Positions 7,247 to 11,248 of a stretch of DNA of 11,248 bases are shown in pieces; the stretch's first letter is position 1; each line of letters starts with the position of its first letter. A program made the position numbers and the translations under genes. The DNA comes from an uncultured Collinsella sp. (GTDB lineage Bacteria; Actinomycetota; Coriobacteriia; Coriobacteriales; Coriobacteriaceae): the NCBI GenBank assembly GCA_958453575.1, contig CAUDYH010000015.1, forward strand, positions 1-11,248, read 5' to 3'. The notes under the pieces were generated by a model. The model saw only the letters and a program-made list of their open reading frames with translations, was not told the origin of the DNA and did no database searches.

Positions 7247-7254
7247 GTAAAGGT

Positions 7255-8442
7255 ATGAACGCCACGGTTGTGATCCCAACATATTGGGCGGGCGATGATA
7301 CCCAAGCAAACGCTCCCGGCACCTACGATCACTCGACGTCGCTCAACGCCGCCAACCCGGAACTCGATCGCTGCCTGACTTCACTCGAACAGGTGCGCGA
7401 CATTCCGCGCATCATTCTCTTGGTGGTCTGTCCGGTTTCTGTCACGCCCGACGTATCCCATCGCGTGCACGAAATCGTTAATGCGCATCCCACGCTCAAG
7501 GTCACCGTTGTCACCAACACCCAGGCCTCGCGCATCGCAGACCGGGTTGCTCAGATCGCGCCCAAGGGTTCGGGCGAGTGCGTGAGCCTGCGAGGCTACG
7601 GTGCCATCCGCAACATGGGGCTAGCCTGTGCCGCTGTGCTGGGGCATGACGCGGTTATCTTTTTGGATGACGATGAGACTGTCATCGACGCCGACTTTAT
7701 GAAGCGCGCGACCTATGCGTTGGGGCAGCAGACGCGTCAGGGCTTGCCGATCTTGGTCAAGAGCGGCTATTTCTACGATCGCGACGGCTCGCCGCTGGCT
7801 CCCACGGACAAGGCGGGCATCTGCCATCGTTGGTGGACCAAGCGCATCGAGTTCAACCGTTGGATGAAAAAGGCGCTCTCGGGCACCCGCATCTCGCGCT
7901 CCAACTACGTGTGCGGCGGCCTGATGGCCCTGCACGCCCGCGCCTTTACGCGTGTGGCCTTTGACCCGTTTATCACCCGCGGCGAGGACTTGGATTACCT
8001 CTTTAACATGCGTATGTTTGGCTACGACGTGTGGTTTGATAACGAGTGGACCGTGCGCCATCTGCCTCCGGAGTCCGAAAAGCGCTCACCGCGCTTTATG
8101 CAGGATGTATACCGTTGGTACTACGAACGGGCCAAGTTGACGTTCGCCGCGCATCAAAAGGAGCTCATCCCCGTTACGGCGGCATCGCTCATGCCCTACC
8201 CGGGCCCGTGGATTTCGCGCGAGCTCGACGACCGCGTGCGCAAGACCGCTATGGTCCGCAGCGTGTTTACCCGCGAGCATGAGGGCTACCTGCGCATTTG
8301 GCGCCATGGTATCGGCGAGGCAAAGGCCTATGCGCGCCAAAACGCTGCAAGCTACCTGCGTTTCCAGAGCTTTTGGCCCAAGATCATGGACGGGCTTTGG
8401 CGTGACGCACAACTGATCAGTATCCTGGAGGGGGCCGAATGA
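7255..8442 (+). CDS. Family 2 (GT-A fold) glycosyltransferase
   Basis: This is a predicted cytoplasmic or membrane-associated sugar transferase of 395 residues using a nucleotide-sugar donor. The N-terminus NATVVIPTYW is the usual first strand of GT2 enzymes. IFLDDDE with D138-D140 is the metal-binding DxD motif. RGEDLDY with E244-D245 fits the acceptor-side ED motif expected of the catalytic base, preceded by a GG-containing segment (CGGLMALHARAF), and RHLPPE follows. No membrane helices are evident, and the C-terminal 100 residues are basic with aromatic positions, without a recognised domain. The gene ends in an ATGA overlap with kinase 2, so the two are translationally coupled. Donor, acceptor and product are unknown; a cell-envelope glycan is the plain guess. 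Confidence 0.85.
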   Translation: MNATVVIPTYWAGDDTQANAPGTYDHSTSLNAANPELDRCLTSLEQVRDIPRIILLVVCPVSVTPDVSHRVHEIVNAHPTLKVTVVTNTQASRIADRVAQIAPKGSGECVSLRGYGAIRNMGLACAAVLGHDAVIFLDDDETVIDADFMKRATYALGQQTRQGLPILVKSGYFYDRDGSPLAPTDKAGICHRWWTKRIEFNRWMKKALSGTRISRSNYVCGGLMALHARAFTRVAFDPFITRGEDLDYLFNMRMFGYDVWFDNEWTVRHLPPESEKRSPRFMQDVYRWYYERAKLTFAAHQKELIPVTAASLMPYPGPWISRELDDRVRKTAMVRSVFTREHEGYLRIWRHGIGEAKAYARQNAASYLRFQSFWPKIMDGLWRDAQLISILEGAE

Positions 8443-9782
8443 TCGACCGCCGCGCCCAGCGCGATAGTTCAATATCAATCTTTCGCATCATTGCCGTTGC
8501 ATGCGCCATTTGCGTGCTGGTGTACTTTATTTTTGCCTTGGTGACCGGTATCGAGCCGATCGCCACGGTGATTGCCTGCGCGCTGCTGTGCATCTTTCTG
8601 TGCATCTTTATCTTTTTGACGCTCAATCCCGATTCGGTGCGCTCCCAGTACACCGAGGAGACGCTCTCGGTGGCCTCGGCCATGCTCGAGGACATTAAGG
8701 GCGGTCTGACGCAGGAGTCGGCGCGTTTGGTGTGCCGGCGCATTTTGCCCGAGACGCGCGCCATGACGGTGGCCATCACCGACGAGGACAACGTGCTTGC
8801 CTGCGCGGGCGAGTTTGAGGAAAAACTGCTGCCCGATACTCCCATCCACACGCTTGCCACACGCTACGTTATCGAACATGGCATCGTGCAATCGTTCAAC
8901 CGTATGGTGGATGTCGTGGGCTCGGACGGCTCGCACAACCAAGTCCCCGCCGGCATTATCGCCCCCATCAAGGTGGGCGATCGTACCGTCGGCACGCTCA
9001 AGTTCTACTACAAGACCCCGCGCGCCGTCGACCGTACCCAGTACGCGCTTGCCTCGGGCTTTGCCGAGATCTTGTCCACGCAGCTCGCCATCCACGAGCT
9101 CGAGGTGCAAAAGGAACTCACAGCGCGCGCCGAGGTGCGTGCGCTGCAGGCGCAGATTAACCCGCACTTCCTGTTCAACACGCTGAACACCATTGCATCG
9201 TTTACGCGCACCGACCCGCTGCGGGCCCGCGAACTGCTTCGTGAGTTCTCATCGTTCTATCGCGCCACGCTCGACAACTCGGGATCGCTTATTCCGGTCT
9301 CGCGCGAGGTCGCACAGACCAAGCGCTACCTTACCTTTGAGAAGGCCCGCTTTGGCGAGGACCGCGTGCTTGCGACGTTCGATGTGTCCGAGGACGTGGA
9401 AGATACGCTGGTGCCGGCGTTCGTGATCCAGCCGATTGTCGAGAACGCCGTGCGTCATGGTATGGGCGATGACGACGCCCTGAGGATCGACGTGACCGTT
9501 CACCAAGACGGCGAGGATGCAATCTTGATTGCCGTGGCCGATAATGGCGTGGGCATGGATGAGGGTACCGCCGCCAGACTGTTTGACGAGCGCTCTGCCC
9601 GTCCCGACGCCAGCTCTCCTCAGGGTGGCGGCGCCGGTGTGGCCATGCACAATATTTCGGAGCGCATCCATCGCTTTTTTGGGCCGCACTCCTATACGCG
9701 TGTCGAATCGGCGCCGGGCAAGGGCACGAAGGTGCTCCTGCATCTTGATTTGTCAGAGAGCATCTTTGACATTCAAGAGTAA
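8439..9782 (+). CDS. LytS-type sensor histidine kinase, two-component system 2
   Basis: This 447-residue kinase has the same layout as kinase 1. Two membrane helices (about 15-36 and 40-61) are joined by only a few residues. A GAF-like region (about 75-205), a His_kinase domain with ALQAQINPHFLFNTL (H243) and an HATPase domain follow, the last with N-box PIVENAVRHG (N336), G1 box DNGVGM (D368-M373) and a glycine-rich GGGAGVAMHN. The linker before the histidine (ALASGFAEILSTQLA) is nearly the same as in kinase 1 (ALASGFADLISTQLA), showing common ancestry. The start overlaps the glycosyltransferase stop (ATGA), with GGAGGGGG at about 8427-8434. The regulator follows after 72 bases. The signal is unknown. 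With almost no extracellular part, it must be membrane-borne or cytoplasmic. Confidence 0.93.
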   Translation: MIDRRAQRDSSISIFRIIAVACAICVLVYFIFALVTGIEPIATVIACALLCIFLCIFIFLTLNPDSVRSQYTEETLSVASAMLEDIKGGLTQESARLVCRRILPETRAMTVAITDEDNVLACAGEFEEKLLPDTPIHTLATRYVIEHGIVQSFNRMVDVVGSDGSHNQVPAGIIAPIKVGDRTVGTLKFYYKTPRAVDRTQYALASGFAEILSTQLAIHELEVQKELTARAEVRALQAQINPHFLFNTLNTIASFTRTDPLRARELLREFSSFYRATLDNSGSLIPVSREVAQTKRYLTFEKARFGEDRVLATFDVSEDVEDTLVPAFVIQPIVENAVRHGMGDDDALRIDVTVHQDGEDAILIAVADNGVGMDEGTAARLFDERSARPDASSPQGGGAGVAMHNISERIHRFFGPHSYTRVESAPGKGTKVLLHLDLSESIFDIQE

Positions 9783-9791
9783 AATAAAAAG

Positions 9792-9829
9792 CTACGGGCT
9801 CAACGTCATGCGACGGACGCCCGGCGTAG
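9792..9829 (+). other. Compound stem-loop between kinase 2 and regulator 2
   Basis: Three nested 4-bp pairings can form: CTAC 9792-9795 with GTAG 9826-9829, GGGC 9796-9799 with GCCC 9819-9822, and CGTC 9804-9807 with GACG 9812-9815. Small bulges separate them. The structure ends 9 bases before the regulator's GAAAGG binding site. There is no T-run, so it is not an obvious terminator. It may affect the kinase-to-regulator expression ratio. Confidence 0.35.
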
Positions 9830-9854
9830 TTAGTTGACGAAAGGTTTTATCCCT

Positions 9855-10571
9855 ATGCTGCGTGCGATGATTGTGGATGATGAGGCGCCGGCTCGCTCGG
9901 AGCTTCGCTTCCTGCTCGAGCAAACGGGCAAGATCGGCACGATCACGGAGGCGTCGAGCGTCCGCTCCGCCATCGAGATGCTTATGGAAAGTCGCGTGGA
10001 TGTTGTGTTTCTCGATATCTCGATGCCCGGTGCCTCGGGCCTGCAACTTGCCGAGGCGCTGCATAAGCTCAAAAATCCGCCGGCGATCGTATTTGTGACT
10101 GCGTATAGCGACCATGCGGTCGAGGCATTCGACGTGGATGCCGTCGATTATCTGATGAAGCCGGTCGAGGAAGCTCGCTTGGATCGCGCGATCGAGAAAG
10201 TCATGCAACGCGCCAAGCCGGTTACGGACAGCAAGGTGACCATCGAGCGTATCCCGGTGGAAAAGGGCGGCCGCAAGGTGCTCATTCCCGTGGACGACAT
10301 TCGCTTTATCATGGCCAAGGACGATTACTCCTGCATCTATACCGTCGATGATCGCTTTTTGTCGACGACCTCGCTGGCGCAGTTTGAGGCCAAGCTCTGC
10401 GACTTTGGCTTCTTCCGTGTTCACCGCCGCTATATCGTCAACCTAGCGTGCGTCACGGACGTTGAGACGGTGCCCTCGGGCGCCATTCAGCTGGGCATTA
10501 CGGGCGTCGACGAACGCGTGCCGGTTTCTCGCCGCCGCGTCGTGCCGCTCAAGAAGGCTCTGAGTCTCTAG
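9855..10571 (+). CDS. LytTR-family response regulator, two-component system 2
   Basis: This receiver-LytTR regulator has 238 residues. The receiver shows D8-D9, phosphoacceptor D54 in FLDISMPG, T82 in FVTAYSDHA and K102 in YLMKP. The LytTR domain starts near residue 128 and contains IPVDDIRFIMA, then FFRVHRRYIVNL, and ends with VPVSRRRVVPLKKAL. It is paralogous to regulator 1 over its whole length. I chose ATG 9855 with GAAAGG at 9839-9844 (10-base gap); a TTG at 9834 would add seven residues but has no binding site. It is the likely cognate partner of the kinase 72 bases upstream and the last gene of the glycosyltransferase-kinase-regulator operon, since a terminator follows. Confidence 0.93.
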   Translation: MLRAMIVDDEAPARSELRFLLEQTGKIGTITEASSVRSAIEMLMESRVDVVFLDISMPGASGLQLAEALHKLKNPPAIVFVTAYSDHAVEAFDVDAVDYLMKPVEEARLDRAIEKVMQRAKPVTDSKVTIERIPVEKGGRKVLIPVDDIRFIMAKDDYSCIYTVDDRFLSTTSLAQFEAKLCDFGFFRVHRRYIVNLACVTDVETVPSGAIQLGITGVDERVPVSRRRVVPLKKALSL

Positions 10572-10577
10572 CACACT

Positions 10578-10628
10578 GGCCCCGCAGCCCTGTAGACCCA
10601 TCGTCTGCGGGGCCGTGGGGCCTTTTTT
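10578..10628 (+). terminator. Intrinsic terminator after regulator 2
   Basis: GGCCCCGCAG (10578-10587) pairs perfectly with CTGCGGGGCC (10605-10614) across a 17-base loop. A second GGGGCC (10617-10622) immediately precedes a TTTTTT run (10623-10628) and could compete for the same left arm. It begins 7 bases after the regulator stop and closes the operon. Confidence 0.75.
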
Positions 10629-10667
10629 GTATGTATCTGCCGAATCGTTTTTTGCGGAAGGGATCCC

Positions 10668-11135
10668 ATGAACAGCGCAAGCGCCAAGCGTATCGACATC
10701 ATCTCGGACACCCACGGCTATTTATCGCCTGCGCTCTTGGATGAGCTTGAGGGCGCAGACCTGATCATCCACGCCGGCGACCTTACGTCAGAGATGGACT
10801 ACGAGCACCTATGCACCATCGCCCCCGTGCGGGCCGTATTGGGCAACAACGATTACTACCGCGACTACGGCCCCGATGTAGACCGTCTTGCGCTCTTTAC
10901 CTACGAAGGCCTCAAATTCGCCGTAGCCCACTACCGCGAAGACCTTCCGGTGGGATCCGTAGACGTAGCCATCAACGGTCACACCCACGTAACCAAAGAA
11001 GCCCAAGTGGGCCGCTGCTTAGTCCTTAACCCGGGCAGCGCCAGCTACCCCAGAGGCACCCGAGGCCCCACCATGGCCAGAATGCTCGTCAAAGACGGCA
11101 AGATCCTAAGCACCAAGTTTATTGACTTGGACTAA
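10668..11135 (+). CDS. YfcE/MJ0936-type metallophosphoesterase (putative phosphodiesterase)
   Basis: This is a small cytoplasmic calcineurin-like phosphoesterase of 155 residues binding two metal ions. All core motifs are present: ISDTHG (D14, H16), HAGD (D38), LGNND (N61, D62), a single histidine in VAHYR (H88), NGHTH (H105, H107) and LNPGS. The segment between H88 and GHTH is about 16 residues. In typical members this stretch is longer and contains a helix, so the protein is compact. The usual HG-type motif is replaced by HY. Substrates of the family in vitro are artificial phosphodiesters; the natural one is uncertain. GGAAGGGA at about 10656-10663 supports ATG 10668. The terminators on both sides suggest a single-gene transcript. 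It uses A-ending codons (GAA, GTA, CTA) more often than its neighbours. Confidence 0.88.
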   Translation: MNSASAKRIDIISDTHGYLSPALLDELEGADLIIHAGDLTSEMDYEHLCTIAPVRAVLGNNDYYRDYGPDVDRLALFTYEGLKFAVAHYREDLPVGSVDVAINGHTHVTKEAQVGRCLVLNPGSASYPRGTRGPTMARMLVKDGKILSTKFIDLD

Positions 11136-11142
11136 CCGCAAC

Positions 11143-11174
11143 AAAAACGGGGGATGCAGATGCGTCCCCCGTTT
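11143..11174. terminator. Bidirectional intrinsic terminator
   Basis: AAACGGGGGA (11145-11154) and TCCCCCGTTT (11165-11174) form a perfect 10-bp stem with a 10-base loop. On the + strand the T-tract is only TTT before CC. On the - strand the hairpin is followed by TTTTTGTT, a good tail. It starts 7 bases after the phosphoesterase stop and probably also serves a gene coming from the right on the - strand. Confidence 0.75.
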
Positions 11175-11209
11175 CCATTTGAGCCAAAGGCAGAGCTTCA
11201 GCAAGATCC

Positions 11210-11248
11210 TTAGACAAACCCCGCCGCGGAGAACGGGGCCGCCGAGCC
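11210..11248 (-). CDS. Possible 3' end of a - strand gene running in from the right edge
   Basis: On the - strand one frame is open from the edge to a TAA at 11210-11212, giving a tail reading GSAAPFSAAGFV. The only support is the short open frame plus the terminator at 11143-11174, which is better suited to - strand transcription. Twelve codons are too few to judge coding, and the other two frames also stay open here. Confidence 0.2.
   Translation of the reverse strand, partial: GSAAPFSAAGFV

Noticed and set aside
7210..7254. Extended N-terminus of the glycosyltransferase from ATG 7210
   Set aside because: The codon is in the loop of a terminator hairpin. AAGGAGG correctly precedes ATG 7255, where the family-typical first strand begins.
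11219..11238. Short inverted repeat CCCCG...CGGGG near the right edge
   Set aside because: A 5-bp stem in GC-rich DNA is expected by chance, and there is no T-run or positional support.
1..11248. Mobile element, prophage, CRISPR array or defence system
   Set aside because: I found no transposase, integrase, repeat array, toxin-antitoxin-like pair or nuclease-helicase cassette. Codon use is broadly uniform across the genes.

Overview
This window looks like a stretch of ordinary chromosome from a GC-rich, gut-type actinobacterium of the class Coriobacteriia, most likely Collinsella or a close relative. That placement is inference. It rests on the codon use (strong preference for G/C third positions), the protein flavour, the AGGAGG-type ribosome binding sites and the pairing of LytS-like kinases with LytTR regulators. 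No 16S or marker gene is present. All ten recognisable genes lie on the + strand. I see no IS element, integrase, phage gene, CRISPR array, tRNA or rRNA. No gene-free gap exceeds about 180 bases.

Layout. (1) 1-2407: the 3' part of an APC-family amino acid permease, an intergenic hairpin, then an amidohydrolase of the imidazolonepropionase/prolidase-like group. This may be an uptake-and-hydrolysis pair. (2) 2459-4684: a perfect 13-bp inverted repeat (16 bp with an inner G-T pair), then two-component system 1: a LytS-type sensor kinase and a LytTR response regulator. (3) 4776-7072: a protein of the zinc-dependent phospholipase C family and a 12-TM Atg22/UMF1-like MFS transporter, each preceded by a similar -10-like motif. 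(4) 7073-10571: a leader with a -10-like motif and a strong terminator-type hairpin. Then come a family-2 glycosyltransferase, a second LytS-type kinase overlapping it by ATGA, and a second LytTR regulator, closed by a terminator. (5) 10668-11174: a compact YfcE/MJ0936-type metallophosphoesterase and a terminator that also reads well from the opposite strand.

How they may work together. The two kinase-regulator pairs are clearly paralogous and lie only about 4 kb apart. Both kinases have two membrane helices, almost no extracellular part, a GAF-like cytoplasmic domain, a His_kinase domain and an HATPase domain. Both regulators are receiver-LytTR proteins. The genes between and beside them are membrane or envelope related (PLC-like enzyme, transporter, glycosyltransferase), so an envelope-linked regulon is a reasonable but unproven idea. 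The most distinctive features are the duplicated systems, the glycosyltransferase-kinase translational coupling, the terminator inside the apparent leader of that operon, and a shared GGGYAYRATG motif in three intergenic regions. I do not see convincing evidence for a wholly new biological system.
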